Below are positions 34,017 to 42,331 of a stretch of DNA of 64,000 bases, piece after piece. The first letter of the stretch is position 1. Each line of letters begins with the position of its first letter. The position numbers and the translations under genes were made by a program. A model generated the notes under the pieces. That model saw only the letters and a list, made by a program, of their open reading frames with translations. It ran no database searches and was not told where the DNA came from. The DNA is from an uncultured Erysipelotrichaceae bacterium (GTDB taxonomy: Bacteria; Bacillota_I; Bacilli_A; RFN20; CAG-826). The DNA is taken from positions 1-64,000 of the forward strand of contig ONCO01000007.1 of the NCBI GenBank assembly GCA_900316365.1, written 5' to 3'.

Positions 34017-35897
34017 ATGCTGAAGAAAGAATATGACATTATCGTCGTTGGCGGCGGCCATGCTGGCGTGGAAGCGAGTTATGCTTCCGCGAAGTTCGGC
34101 CTCCGCATTCTTTTGCTTACCCTGAATAAGAAGATGATCGCCAATATGCCGTGCAACCCGCATATCGGCGGTTCCGCCAAAGGCGTAGTCGTTCGTGAGA
34201 TTGATGCCTTAGGTGGCTTAATGGGCATCGCCGCGGATAACCATCCATTGCAGATGAAGATGCTTAACACCGGCAAAGGCCCGGGCGTCCAGTGCCTTCG
34301 CTCCCAACAGGATAAGCTCGGCTATCCAGCCTTCGTCCAAAGTGTATTAGATAAGATCCCCAACCTCGATATCGAGGAAGAGGAAGTAGTGGACTTACTC
34401 CATGACGATGATCACGTTTATGGCGTCTTGACCCGTTCGGGCAAGGAAATTAGAGCGAAAGCAGTCATTATCACCACCGGCACCTATATGGATAGCCGCA
34501 TCATCTCCGGTAGAGACGTCTTCTCCGGCGGACCTGATGGTGAGAAGGCCTCCTTAGGTTTAAGCGAAGCCCTTAGGAAGATGGGCATCGAGATCTTTAG
34601 ATTAAAGACCGGAACCCCTCCGCGCATCGCGAAGTCTTCCATCGATTTCTCGAAAGCCGCGATTCAGCTTGGCTCCGATGATGAGTTGGCCTTCTCTTAT
34701 GGCACGACTCATTTCACCCCGCTGGCAAAGCAATTGCCTTGTTACCTTATTTACACCACCGAAGAGACCTTGAAGATCATCAAGGACCATATCTCCGATT
34801 CCGCGATCTTCGACGGGACCATCAAAGGCATTGGGCCTCGTTATTGCCCGGCCATTGAAAGCAAGGTCGTCCGTTTCGCGGATAAGGAAAGACATCAGCT
34901 CTTCTTAGAGCCGGAAATCGAAGGCGGAGAGTCCATCTACCTTCAGGGCTTCTCCTCTGGTATGCCGCATGAAGTACAGGAAGAAATGGTACATAGTCTC
35001 CCGGGTTTGGAGAATGCCAAGATTCTCAAATGGGCTTATCAGATTGAGTATGATGCGATTCAGCCGCTGCAATTCGACGCGACTTTGCAGGTGAAAAAAT
35101 ACAAAGGACTCTATGGCGCAGGTCAGATCTGCGGCACCTCGGGATATGAGGAAGCCGGCGGTTTAGGCCTTATGGCGGGTATCAATGCCTCCTTGGCCAT
35201 CTTAGGCAAAGAGCCATTCATCCTTAAACGTAACGAATCCTATATCGGGGTCATGATCGATGACCTTGTCACCAAAGGCACAGATGAGCCATATCGACTC
35301 CTCTCTTCCCGTGCCGAATATCGTCTCCTATTACGTCACGATAACGCGGACTTACGTCTTTCTGAGTACGGCCATCAATTAGGCCTTCTCTCCGAAGAAC
35401 GTTATCAGGCCTTTAAGAAGAAATATCAAGACATCGAAAAGGCCATCGAGATCATGGACAAAACCGTGGTCGCGGACAAAGAAGGACTACATAAGTACCT
35501 GAATGAGCTCGGATATGAGTATGACGGCTATGGCTACCATGGCTTGGAAATCCTCAAAAGACCATATACAAACTACGTTAAAGTTGCCTCTCTTATGCCA
35601 GAATTGGCTGACTTCCATTTCAGCTATGACGACATTCTCTCTTTAGAGACCAGAGTCAAATATGAGGGGTATATTAAGAAAGAAGAGAAAGAGGCTGCCT
35701 CTTTGATAAAGCAGGAGAACCTCGCCCTTCCGCTTGATGTCGATTACCTCACCGTCAGCGGCCTTCGCATCGAGGCGAGGCAGAAGCTTAACGCGGTCCA
35801 TCCGCGCACGATCGGCCAGGCTTCCCGCATCCCGGGCGTCAACCCAGCCGATATCTCGATTTTGCTTTTAACCCTTAGGAGGGATGGAAAACTATGA
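34017..35897 (+). CDS. mnmG: tRNA U34 carboxymethylaminomethyl-synthesis enzyme MnmG
   Basis: 626 residues. FAD enzyme that with MnmE modifies the wobble uridine of certain tRNAs. Dinucleotide motif VVGGGHAGVEAS at the N terminus, CNPHIGGSAKG, GTPPRI and the RLLSSRAEYRLLLRHDNAD block are diagnostic. No clear Shine-Dalgarno before the ATG, but it lies 3 bp after sufB and can be translated by coupling. The stop overlaps rsmG by 4 bases. mnmE is not in the window. Confidence 0.97.
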   Translation: MLKKEYDIIVVGGGHAGVEASYASAKFGLRILLLTLNKKMIANMPCNPHIGGSAKGVVVREIDALGGLMGIAADNHPLQMKMLNTGKGPGVQCLRSQQDKLGYPAFVQSVLDKIPNLDIEEEEVVDLLHDDDHVYGVLTRSGKEIRAKAVIITTGTYMDSRIISGRDVFSGGPDGEKASLGLSEALRKMGIEIFRLKTGTPPRIAKSSIDFSKAAIQLGSDDELAFSYGTTHFTPLAKQLPCYLIYTTEETLKIIKDHISDSAIFDGTIKGIGPRYCPAIESKVVRFADKERHQLFLEPEIEGGESIYLQGFSSGMPHEVQEEMVHSLPGLENAKILKWAYQIEYDAIQPLQFDATLQVKKYKGLYGAGQICGTSGYEEAGGLGLMAGINASLAILGKEPFILKRNESYIGVMIDDLVTKGTDEPYRLLSSRAEYRLLLRHDNADLRLSEYGHQLGLLSEERYQAFKKKYQDIEKAIEIMDKTVVADKEGLHKYLNELGYEYDGYGYHGLEILKRPYTNYVKVASLMPELADFHFSYDDILSLETRVKYEGYIKKEEKEAASLIKQENLALPLDVDYLTVSGLRIEARQKLNAVHPRTIGQASRIPGVNPADISILLLTLRRDGKL

Positions 35898-36580
35898 CCT
35901 ACGAAGAACTACAAAAAGCCTTCGATTTAAGTGACGAAGTCATTGAGTCGTATAAAAAATACGCCGCTCTCCTGAAGGAGTGGAACGAAAAGATCAACCT
36001 TACTTCCATCACCGAAGAGAGCGAAGTCATCGAAAAGCATTTCTATGATTCCTTACTCCCGACCAAGGAAGTTAAGTTCCAAAAAGGCGCTTATCTTGAT
36101 ATGGGCACCGGCGCAGGCTTCCCAGGCATGGTTATCGCCATCGCCCATCCAGAGCTCTACGTCACCTTAGCCGATTCCACCAAGAAGAAATTCATCTTCC
36201 TCCAGGCCGTTAAGGACGCTTGCGGCGTCAAAAACGTCAGCTTCCAGTCTGGCCGCGTCGAGGAAATGCGCACTTTCCACGAGCATTATGATTATGTCTC
36301 CGCCCGTGGCTTCTCCGCGCTTCCAAACGTTCTCGAATTAGGCTTACCTCTCCTTAAGATCGGCGGCATCCTGATTTCTTATAAAGGCAGCAACGCCATC
36401 GAGGAGCTTCGCGAAAGCGAAAGAGCCCTCAAAAAGCTCGGTGGAACCTTAATGACCATCCAGAAGGAAAAGCTTCCGACCAATGGCGATGAACGTCAGA
36501 ACATCATCGTCAGGAAGTCCGCGAAAACCCCATCTCGCTTCCCGCGTAGCTGGGCCGAAATCTCTAAAAGACATTTGTGA
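35894..36580 (+). CDS. rsmG: 16S rRNA G527 N7-methyltransferase RsmG
   Basis: 228 residues. Contains the SAM-binding block YLDMGTGAGFPGM and FDSLLP-like YDSLLP ahead of it, with VSARGFSALPNVLE later. Methylates the 530-loop of 16S rRNA. Start overlaps mnmG (ATGA). The stop lies inside a parS-like half-site repeat upstream of parA. Confidence 0.95.
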   Translation: MTYEELQKAFDLSDEVIESYKKYAALLKEWNEKINLTSITEESEVIEKHFYDSLLPTKEVKFQKGAYLDMGTGAGFPGMVIAIAHPELYVTLADSTKKKFIFLQAVKDACGVKNVSFQSGRVEEMRTFHEHYDYVSARGFSALPNVLELGLPLLKIGGILISYKGSNAIEELRESERALKKLGGTLMTIQKEKLPTNGDERQNIIVRKSAKTPSRFPRSWAEISKRHL

Positions 36581-36600
36581 AACCTTTTCTAATGTTTCAC
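36577..36600 (+). repeat. Inverted repeat of parS-like half-sites before parA
   Basis: GTGAAAC (36577-36583) and GTTTCAC (36594-36600) in inverted order around 10 bases. Each matches half of the parS consensus TGTTTCACGTGAAACA, but the two halves face outward instead of forming one site. Could be a ParB target, a hairpin without a T tract, or coincidence. Confidence 0.4.
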
Positions 36601-36607
36601 GGAAGAA

Positions 36608-36613
36608 TATAGT
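36608..36613 (+). promoter_or_regulatory. -10 box of parA (leaderless geometry)
   Basis: TATAGT ends 6 bases before the parA ATG. The nearest purine-rich GGAAG is 14 bases upstream of the ATG, too far for a normal ribosome site. Confidence 0.45.
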
Positions 36614-36619
36614 TTAACC

Positions 36620-37390
36620 ATGACAAGAATCATCGCAATCGCGAACCAAAAAGGCGGCGTCGGCAAAACCACGACCGCAATCAACCTTTCGAGCGCACTT
36701 GCCCACTTCGGTCGCAAGGTCCTTTTGCTCGATATGGATCCGCAAGGCAATGCCGGACGCGGTTTAGGCGTCGACATCAACCTCCAGAAGCACACGATCT
36801 ACGAGGTTATCGCCGAAGGACTTAATCCAACCCAGGCTATCCTCACCACCTCCTTTGAAGGGGTAGATGTGATACCCGCTAACCTCCGTTTGGCCCAATT
36901 CGAAGGTAAAAACGAAGGGGGCGTGCATCCGTTTTCCGTTTTAAAGAACGCCCTCGCTAAACTCCCAAAAGACCATTACGACTACATTGTTGTCGATTGC
37001 CCACCGAGCTTAGGATTGCTTTGCCTTAACTCCCTTGTGGCGGCTGATGCGGTCCTTATTCCAGTCCAATGCGAATACTTCGCCATGGAAGCGGTGGCGG
37101 CCATCATCTCCACGATTGCCAAGGTCCAGCACGATTACAATCCATCTCTTTCCATCGAAGGCTTCTTGCTAACGATGTATGACCAGAGAACCACTCTTGG
37201 CACCGAGATTTCTAGCCAGGTCAGAAAGACCTTCAAAGAGAACACCTTCCTTACCGTCATTCCAAGAAACCAGTCCGTCTCCGAATCCCAAGGCCGTCAG
37301 ATGCCTGTCACTTCCTTCAGACCGACCAGCCAAGGAGCGGTGGCCTATTTTGCGCTTGCCCGCGAAGTAATCGACCATGAAGAAAGATAG
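36620..37390 (+). CDS. parA: Chromosome-partitioning ATPase ParA (Soj)
   Basis: 256 residues. Deviant Walker A KGGVGKTTT at residues 10-18, DMDPQGNAGRG, and Walker B-like VVDCPPSLGLL. Binds DNA as an ATP dimer and acts with ParB in origin segregation and in control of replication start. Standing after mnmG-rsmG and before parB, it is the chromosomal Soj type. No ribosome site; a TATAGT box immediately precedes the start, so it may be translated from a leaderless message. Ends 14 bp inside parB. Confidence 0.95.
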   Translation: MTRIIAIANQKGGVGKTTTAINLSSALAHFGRKVLLLDMDPQGNAGRGLGVDINLQKHTIYEVIAEGLNPTQAILTTSFEGVDVIPANLRLAQFEGKNEGGVHPFSVLKNALAKLPKDHYDYIVVDCPPSLGLLCLNSLVAADAVLIPVQCEYFAMEAVAAIISTIAKVQHDYNPSLSIEGFLLTMYDQRTTLGTEISSQVRKTFKENTFLTVIPRNQSVSESQGRQMPVTSFRPTSQGAVAYFALAREVIDHEER

Positions 37391-38177
37391 GATTCTCAAA
37401 AACTCCCTTAAGGGCTTGCTCAATAAGTTCGCGGAGAACGATGTTATCGCCGCGCTTGAAAAGGAATATTCCGCTGAGCCAAGCCGCCAGATTCCTGCTT
37501 CTTTAATCGACGACACCCCATTTATCAAAAAGGTCAAAATCCCAAAGGAGACCTTAGATCGTTTTGCCTCATCCATTCTTAAGAATGGCGTTTTCTCTCC
37601 GCTTATCGTTAGGCCAAAGGGCAACCATTATGAGTTGGTCCTGGGCCGTAAAAGATTCCAAGGCGGTAAGCGCGCTGGGTTAAAAGAATTCCCATGCGTC
37701 ATCATCGATGAGTCTGATGAGGTTGTTTTATTAACGCTTCTCGCTGATACACGAGACCAAAGAGAGTCGAATGTAGTGGAAATGGCCTTAATCTGCCAGA
37801 CTCTTTACACCCGTTTTGGATATACCCAGGAAAGCCTTGGTAAACTCTCCCACCAATCTAGAAGCCAGATCACCAATACTTTAAGAATCCTCCGCTTGCC
37901 GGATGATATCCTCGATGATATTTGCTTAGGCAAGCTCTCCTATGGCCACGCGAAAGCCGTCGCCTCCTTAAGCGAGAGCGAAATCCGTGACCTAGTTAAG
38001 CGGGTTTATGAAGAGAATCTTTCCGTCCGCGAAGTAGAGGCTATCGCTAGGAAAGAAGGCGGAAAAAATACTACAAAGTCGCCTAAATATAGCATCAAGG
38101 ACCATGGAAAGAGCCTTACCATTACCTTCGAAAGCGAAGAAGAAAAGGCTAAGTTTCTTAAGCGCATAGCAAAATAA
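37377..38177 (+). CDS. parB: Chromosome-partitioning protein ParB (Spo0J)
   Basis: 266 residues. N-terminal CTP-binding/sulfiredoxin-like domain (FIKKVKIPKETLDRFASSI...PLIVRP), then the helix-turn-helix region with GYTQESLGKLSHQSRSQITN and LSYGHAKAVASL. The usual GERRxRA box is replaced by GRKRFQG at 90-96, a conserved-position change that should be checked. A C-terminal dimerisation segment is present. Start overlaps parA. No full parS was found by eye. Confidence 0.93.
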   Translation: MKKDRILKNSLKGLLNKFAENDVIAALEKEYSAEPSRQIPASLIDDTPFIKKVKIPKETLDRFASSILKNGVFSPLIVRPKGNHYELVLGRKRFQGGKRAGLKEFPCVIIDESDEVVLLTLLADTRDQRESNVVEMALICQTLYTRFGYTQESLGKLSHQSRSQITNTLRILRLPDDILDDICLGKLSYGHAKAVASLSESEIRDLVKRVYEENLSVREVEAIARKEGGKNTTKSPKYSIKDHGKSLTITFESEEEKAKFLKRIAK

Positions 38178-38200
38178 GTTTCTTTTTGTATCTAAGCCTC

Positions 38201-38206
38201 TATAAT
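38201..38206 (+). promoter_or_regulatory. -10 box of the FMN riboswitch-ribU transcript
   Basis: TATAAT 23-24 bp after the parB stop. The aptamer P1 starts about 7 bases later, as expected for a riboswitch transcript. Confidence 0.6.
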
Positions 38207-38212
38207 GTTTCC

Positions 38213-38332
38213 GTACTTCAGGGCGACGATAATTACGTCGACTGGCGGTAAAGCCCGCGAGCTCTCATCGAGAGCATGATCTGGTGCAATTCCAGGGCCA
38301 ACGGTAAAGTCCGGATGTTAGAAGGCAAGTAC
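38213..38332 (+). ncRNA. FMN riboswitch (RFN element)
   Basis: Conserved blocks in order: ACTTCAGGGC, GGCGGTAA, AGCCCGCGAGC, GGTGCAATTCCAGGGCCAAC, GGTAAAGTCCGGATG and GAAGG, with GTACTT at the start pairing with AAGTAC at the end (P1). This is the standard six-helix RFN aptamer. It sits directly ahead of ribU and is followed by a terminator, so FMN should switch off transcription and, as the ribosome site lies in the terminator, translation. Confidence 0.96.
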
Positions 38333-38359
38333 GCACCGCAAACAAGCGTACAAGCACGT

Positions 38360-38392
38360 CCTCCCCTGAAGGTATTGGGAGGTTTTCTTTTT
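38360..38392 (+). terminator. Riboswitch terminator containing the ribU ribosome site
   Basis: Stem CCTCCC/GGGAGG (38360-38365 with 38377-38382) then TTTTCTTTTT running to the ribU ATG at 38393. The GGGAGG arm is the only candidate Shine-Dalgarno for ribU, 10 bases from the ATG. Confidence 0.85.
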
Positions 38393-39133
38393 ATGGAAAA
38401 ATGGTTTGCAGGTTTGCAAAAATGGTTTGCAGAATACGGAGTAGGAGCTATTGGTATAGTCCTTCTCTTCATCTTGTTGGTTGTCACCTTCACACTTTAC
38501 CACTCTAAGAACGCAGAGGAAAAAGCGCGTTTCAGCCTCACGAAGCTCATCGCCCGCATCGCTATCTTCGGCGCTATGGCTTCGATTCTCTACGTGGTTG
38601 AACTCTTCACTATCAAGTTGCCGTTCTTCCCGTCGTTCTTGTCGCTCCACTTTGACGAAGTCCCAGCCTTCATCGCTGGTTTCGCCTATGGTCCCGTGGC
38701 GGGCTTAGGCGTCTTGGTCATAAAGACCATCATCAAATTGCCATTCACCTCGACTGCTACGGTCGGCGAATTCGGCGATCTTCTCTTAAGTTCGATCTAT
38801 CTCATTCCGGTCTGCTTGATCTACAAAAAGCAGCGTAATCTCAAAGGTGTTGCCATCGGCTTCAGCGTCGGTACCGTCCTTCAGGTCATCGCCGGCATGG
38901 TCCTTAACGTTTATCTCTATATTCCTTTCTATTCGATGTTCTACAACATCCCGATGGAAGGACTTCTCAAGATCTGCCAGCTGGCCAATCCTGCCATCAC
39001 CGACGTCGGTTGGTCCTATGCGGTCATGGCCGTCTTGCCGTTCAACCTTTTGAAGGATGCGATCGTCATCGTCGTGACCTTCTTGGTTTACCGCAGCATT
39101 CACGTCTTCTTACGTTTCAACAAGAACAACTAA
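38393..39133 (+). CDS. ribU: Riboflavin ECF transporter S component RibU
   Basis: 246 residues. Membrane substrate-binding subunit that captures riboflavin and works with a shared energy-coupling module (not in this window). About six helices in the family's fold with SLHFDEVPAFIAGFAYGP and FTSTATVGEFGDLL. An extra hydrophobic helix near residues 17-37 plus an amphipathic WFAGLQKWFAEYG start lie ahead of the core, making it longer than typical RibU (about 190). The ATG at 38393 follows the terminator. FMN-riboswitch control supports the riboflavin assignment. Confidence 0.93.
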   Translation: MEKWFAGLQKWFAEYGVGAIGIVLLFILLVVTFTLYHSKNAEEKARFSLTKLIARIAIFGAMASILYVVELFTIKLPFFPSFLSLHFDEVPAFIAGFAYGPVAGLGVLVIKTIIKLPFTSTATVGEFGDLLLSSIYLIPVCLIYKKQRNLKGVAIGFSVGTVLQVIAGMVLNVYLYIPFYSMFYNIPMEGLLKICQLANPAITDVGWSYAVMAVLPFNLLKDAIVIVVTFLVYRSIHVFLRFNKNN

Positions 39134-39141
39134 AGATAGCC

Positions 39142-39169
39142 AAAAACGGACCCACGGGTTCGTTTTTTT
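39142..39169 (+). terminator. Terminator of ribU
   Basis: Imperfect stem of about 8-9 bp around AACG..CGTT with the ACCC/GGGT core, followed by T7. Confidence 0.75.
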
Positions 39170-39184
39170 CTTATTCTGGGCACG

Positions 39185-39208
39185 AAAAAAGGACCCCGTA
39201 GGATCCTT
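39185..39208 (-). terminator. Terminator of the ferredoxin gene
   Basis: On the minus strand, AAGGATCC-TACG-GGGTCCTT (one mismatch) followed by T6. It lies 20 bp after the ferredoxin stop. Confidence 0.8.
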
Positions 39209-39227
39209 TAGTCGTTTGTTTAAAAAC

Positions 39228-39410
39228 TTATTCGCCTTTGATAGCAGCGACTGGGCAATTGTTGATCGCTTCTTCGGCCGCGGCTTCATCATCAACGGCA
39301 CCGGCTTCGGCTTTGCCATCATCACCGAAAGAGAAGATGGATGGGGCAGTACCGACGCAGAGACCGCAGGCGATGCAGAGGTCCTTATCAACAGAAACTT
39401 TGCTTGGCAT
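39228..39410 (-). CDS. fer: Single-cluster [4Fe-4S] ferredoxin
   Basis: 60 residues, acidic, with Cys12, Cys15 and Cys18 (CIACGLC) and Cys52 (NCPVAAI), which is the one-cluster ferredoxin pattern of Bacilli. A soluble electron carrier. GGGAGG lies about 8 bases before the ATG. Monocistronic between its own terminator and promoter, convergent to ribU. Confidence 0.94.
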   Translation of the reverse strand: MPSKVSVDKDLCIACGLCVGTAPSIFSFGDDGKAEAGAVDDEAAAEEAINNCPVAAIKGE

Positions 39411-39521
39411 TTGTATTTCCTCCCGAAAACAATGGCATTATACCCACCGTGCCAAAGTATGACAAGATTCCCATGCTTCTCATTTTAAGCGCGCTTGTTA
39501 TTTGTTAAAATAACCCCCGAG

Positions 39522-39860
39522 ATGGAAACCAGGAAAGAGAAGTATCGTAAGTATCGCGAAGAGATCGTCCACATGGCGGATGAGTTTTTCCCTTCCGAGT
39601 CTGAAAAGCGTTATCGCATCTCTCAGGCCGATGAGAAGATTCTCACCACCGCGAAACGTGCCGGAAATTCCATCAGTTTCGGCGAAATGCTTCAAGGCGA
39701 AGTGGAGGAGAACGATTCCTTCAATGAGACGAAAAGCGTCTCTCCTTATGTCGCTTACCGTCAAAGGAAGAGCAAAGCTCTCATCTTCAAGTTCGTCGCT
39801 TTAGTGGCGGTGGCTGTCGCTTTGACTATCTGGTATTTCCTTATCAAGGGGAGGCTATAA
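39522..39860 (+). CDS. Tail-anchored small protein of unknown function, upstream of cmk
   Basis: 112 residues from the ATG at 39522 (a TTG at 39495 would add nine residues). The N-terminal 80 residues are charged and probably helical (METRKEKYRKYREEIVHMADEFF is split by many Lys/Glu), and the C terminus has one hydrophobic helix (about 85-107), so it should be anchored by its tail with the bulk in the cytosol. I do not recognise a family. TAAAAT lies 10 bases before the ATG and there is no ribosome site. It ends 2 bp before cmk and is cotranscribed with cmk and der. Confidence 0.68.
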   Translation: METRKEKYRKYREEIVHMADEFFPSESEKRYRISQADEKILTTAKRAGNSISFGEMLQGEVEENDSFNETKSVSPYVAYRQRKSKALIFKFVALVAVAVALTIWYFLIKGRL

Positions 39861-39862
39861 CA

Positions 39863-40549
39863 ATGAATGAGCAAAAAATTATTTCCGTCGCCATCGATGG
39901 CCCAGCTGCCGCTGGTAAAAGCACCATCGCCAAACGCGTCGCGAAGATCTTAGATTTCACCTATGTCGATACCGGTGCGATGTATCGCGCTTTCACATAT
40001 GCGGTCATTAAAGCGGGACTTAATCCTGAAAGTGAGGCCGAAAGCTGCTCCATCATCCCAAACACCGATATTGAGTTGCTCCCAAATGGCACCGTTCTTT
40101 GCAACGGCGAGGATGTCACCAAAGTCATTCGTGAGCCATTAGTCTCCGGCAACGTCAGCTACATTGCCTCCTATAAAGACATTCGTCTTGCCCTTGTCGA
40201 ACTCCAGAGAAAGATGGCCATGTCCAAGTCCGTCGTCATGGATGGCCGTGACATCGGCACCTATGTTCTTCCTAACGCCGAGGTGAAGATCTATCAGATC
40301 GCCTCCGTCGAAGTCCGCGCCCAGAGACGCTACATCGAGAATCAGGAGAAGGGCATCGAAACCTCTATGGATGATGTCATCGCCGACGTTAAGAAACGCG
40401 ACTATATCGATTCCCATCGCGCTTTCGCTCCGCTTCGTCCAGCGGAAGATGCTGTCCATTTAGATACTGATAACCTCACCATCGACGAAGTCGTCGAGGC
40501 TGCCTTAAAGATCATCGAAGAGAAAACGGGGGTGAAAGCATGTCACTAG
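39863..40549 (+). CDS. cmk: Cytidylate kinase
   Basis: 228 residues. P-loop GPAAAGKST near residue 11, TGAMYRA substrate block, MDGRDIGTYV and the lid region RAQRRYIENQ. Phosphorylates CMP/dCMP. GGGGAGG site before the ATG. Overlaps der by 10 bp, and the cmk-der pairing is usual in Bacilli. Confidence 0.95.
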   Translation: MNEQKIISVAIDGPAAAGKSTIAKRVAKILDFTYVDTGAMYRAFTYAVIKAGLNPESEAESCSIIPNTDIELLPNGTVLCNGEDVTKVIREPLVSGNVSYIASYKDIRLALVELQRKMAMSKSVVMDGRDIGTYVLPNAEVKIYQIASVEVRAQRRYIENQEKGIETSMDDVIADVKKRDYIDSHRAFAPLRPAEDAVHLDTDNLTIDEVVEAALKIIEEKTGVKACH

Positions 40550-41844
40550 GAACCGTCTGCTTAGTCGGATCGCCAAACGCGGGCAAGAGCACCATCTTCA
40601 ACCGTTTCGTCGGTTCTAGAAAAGCGATTGTCCAGGATACTCCGGGCGTTACGCGCGACCGCATTTACGGCACCTGCGAATGGCTTACCAAGACCTTCAC
40701 CGTCATTGATACCGGCGGCATCGAGGTCAAGAACAAACCATTCCAGGCCTCTATCCGCGCTCAGGTGCAGCTTGCCTTGGATGAGGCTGACCTCATCGTT
40801 TTCGTCGTCGATGGCAAGAAAGGCTTATCCGGCGATGACGACGCCGTCGCGAAGATGCTCTACATGAGCGATAAACCAGTCATTGTCGCCGTCAACAAAG
40901 TTGACCGCATCGAGGAAATGGATTCCGTTTCCGATTTCTACGCCCTTGGCTTAGGCGAACCTGTCGCCGTTTCTGGCGCCCATGGTATCGGCATCGGCGA
41001 CCTTCTCGATAAGATCGTCTCCATGCTCCCAGAGAAGGATATTCCTGATTACGGGGACGCCATTACCTTCTCTTTAATTGGTAGGCCAAACGTTGGTAAG
41101 AGCTCCTTATCCAATAGACTCCTTGGGAAAGAAAGAACCATCGTTTCCGATATCGAGGGCACGACCCGTGATTCTATCGATAGCCAGTTCGTTAATGATG
41201 GCCAAAACTATGTTTTGATTGATACCGCCGGCCTTGTTAAGCGCGGCATGATCTATGAAGCCATCGACAAATACGCGGCCATCCGCGCTCTTGAAGCCAT
41301 TGAGCGTTCTGAGGTCGTCCTTTTGCTCATCGACACCGAAACCGGCATTCGTGAGCAGGACGCGCACGTTGTCGGCTATGCCGTTGACAAGAAGAAGGCC
41401 GTTGTCCTTGTCGTCAACAAATGGGATTTGGCCAAGACCGGTCAGACCCAGGAAGAATTTAAGAAGGATATCGCGAACCGCTTTAAGTTCTTGGACTACG
41501 CTTCCGTCGTCTTCATCTCCGCGAAGACCGGTAGGGGAGTCGATAAGATTCTCCCGGCCGTCAAGAAGGCCTATGAGTCCTACCATAAACGCATTCCGAC
41601 CTCGATTCTTAACAAGATCGTCGCCGACGCGCAGGCCATGAACCCAACTCCATTATTCAACTATGGCCGCTTGAAAATCATTTTCGCTTCCCAGACTTCC
41701 GTGGCCCCACCGACCTTCGTGATGTTCTGCAACGATCCTAATTTCGCCCACTTCTCCTATACCCGTTATCTGGAGAATCGCTTACGCGATAATTTCGACT
41801 TCGAGGGCTCGCCTTTGAACATCGTTTATCGCCAAAGAAAATAA
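40540..41844 (+). CDS. der: Ribosome-assembly GTPase Der (EngA)
   Basis: 434 residues with two tandem G domains: GSPNAGKST and NKVD in the first, GRPNVGKSS and NKWD in the second, followed by the KH-like C-terminal domain (FASQTSVAPPTFVMFCN). Acts in 50S subunit maturation. Start inside cmk with GGGGG about 8 bases ahead. No terminator was seen after the stop. Confidence 0.97.
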   Translation: MSLGTVCLVGSPNAGKSTIFNRFVGSRKAIVQDTPGVTRDRIYGTCEWLTKTFTVIDTGGIEVKNKPFQASIRAQVQLALDEADLIVFVVDGKKGLSGDDDAVAKMLYMSDKPVIVAVNKVDRIEEMDSVSDFYALGLGEPVAVSGAHGIGIGDLLDKIVSMLPEKDIPDYGDAITFSLIGRPNVGKSSLSNRLLGKERTIVSDIEGTTRDSIDSQFVNDGQNYVLIDTAGLVKRGMIYEAIDKYAAIRALEAIERSEVVLLLIDTETGIREQDAHVVGYAVDKKKAVVLVVNKWDLAKTGQTQEEFKKDIANRFKFLDYASVVFISAKTGRGVDKILPAVKKAYESYHKRIPTSILNKIVADAQAMNPTPLFNYGRLKIIFASQTSVAPPTFVMFCNDPNFAHFSYTRYLENRLRDNFDFEGSPLNIVYRQRK

Positions 41845-41993
41845 AGCGCTTTCAAATTTCAGATATACTGGATGTATCAATATTTATTAATCTTAGGCGT
41901 TTTCGAACATTTTTCAGTCGAAAAGGATTGCAAGAGGCTCGATGCAATGCTACTTTTAAGATACATTTAGCCACAAGGAGGATAATCTATCCC

Positions 41994-42266
41994 ATGAACA
42001 AAGCTGAATTAGTCGTCGCTGTTTCTGAAAAGGTCGCCGGTTCCAAGAAGGACGTTGAAAACGTCATCAATGCCGCTCTCGAAGAAATCGAGAAGGCGTT
42101 ACTTGCCGGTGACGAAGTCAAGATCTCTGGCTTCGGTATCTTCGCCAAGAAGGCCCGTGCCGCTCGTGAAGGCAGCAATCCAGCCACCCACGAAAAGATC
42201 ACCATTGTTGCCAGCAACACCGTTTCCTTCAAGCCAAGCAAGGCTCTCAAAGAGAAACTTAACTAA
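41994..42266 (+). CDS. hup: HU-type DNA-binding protein
   Basis: 90 residues, the standard HU length, with MNKAELVVAVSEK, the FGIFAKKARAAREGSNPATHE arm split by short loops and a C-terminal SFKPSKALKEKLN. Bends and compacts DNA as a dimer. AAGGAGG lies before the ATG at 41994; the earlier in-frame start at 41928 has none. It has its own promoter region (149 bp) and strong terminator. Confidence 0.96.
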   Translation: MNKAELVVAVSEKVAGSKKDVENVINAALEEIEKALLAGDEVKISGFGIFAKKARAAREGSNPATHEKITIVASNTVSFKPSKALKEKLN

Positions 42267-42289
42267 GCTAACAGTAATGACAAAAAGAA

Positions 42290-42313
42290 GAGGTGCTTCG
42301 GCGCCTCTTTTTT
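42290..42313 (+). terminator. Terminator of the HU gene
   Basis: GAGGTGC-TTCG-GCGCCTC hairpin (one G-T pair, stable TTCG loop) then TTTTTT. Confidence 0.92.
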
Positions 42314-42318
42314 CGTGC

Positions 42319-42324
42319 TACACT
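42319..42324 (+). promoter_or_regulatory. -10-like box of the CCA-type gene (leaderless geometry)
   Basis: TACACT ends 7 bases before the GTG at 42332. There is no ribosome site before that GTG. Confidence 0.4.
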
Positions 42325-42331
42325 TAACGCC

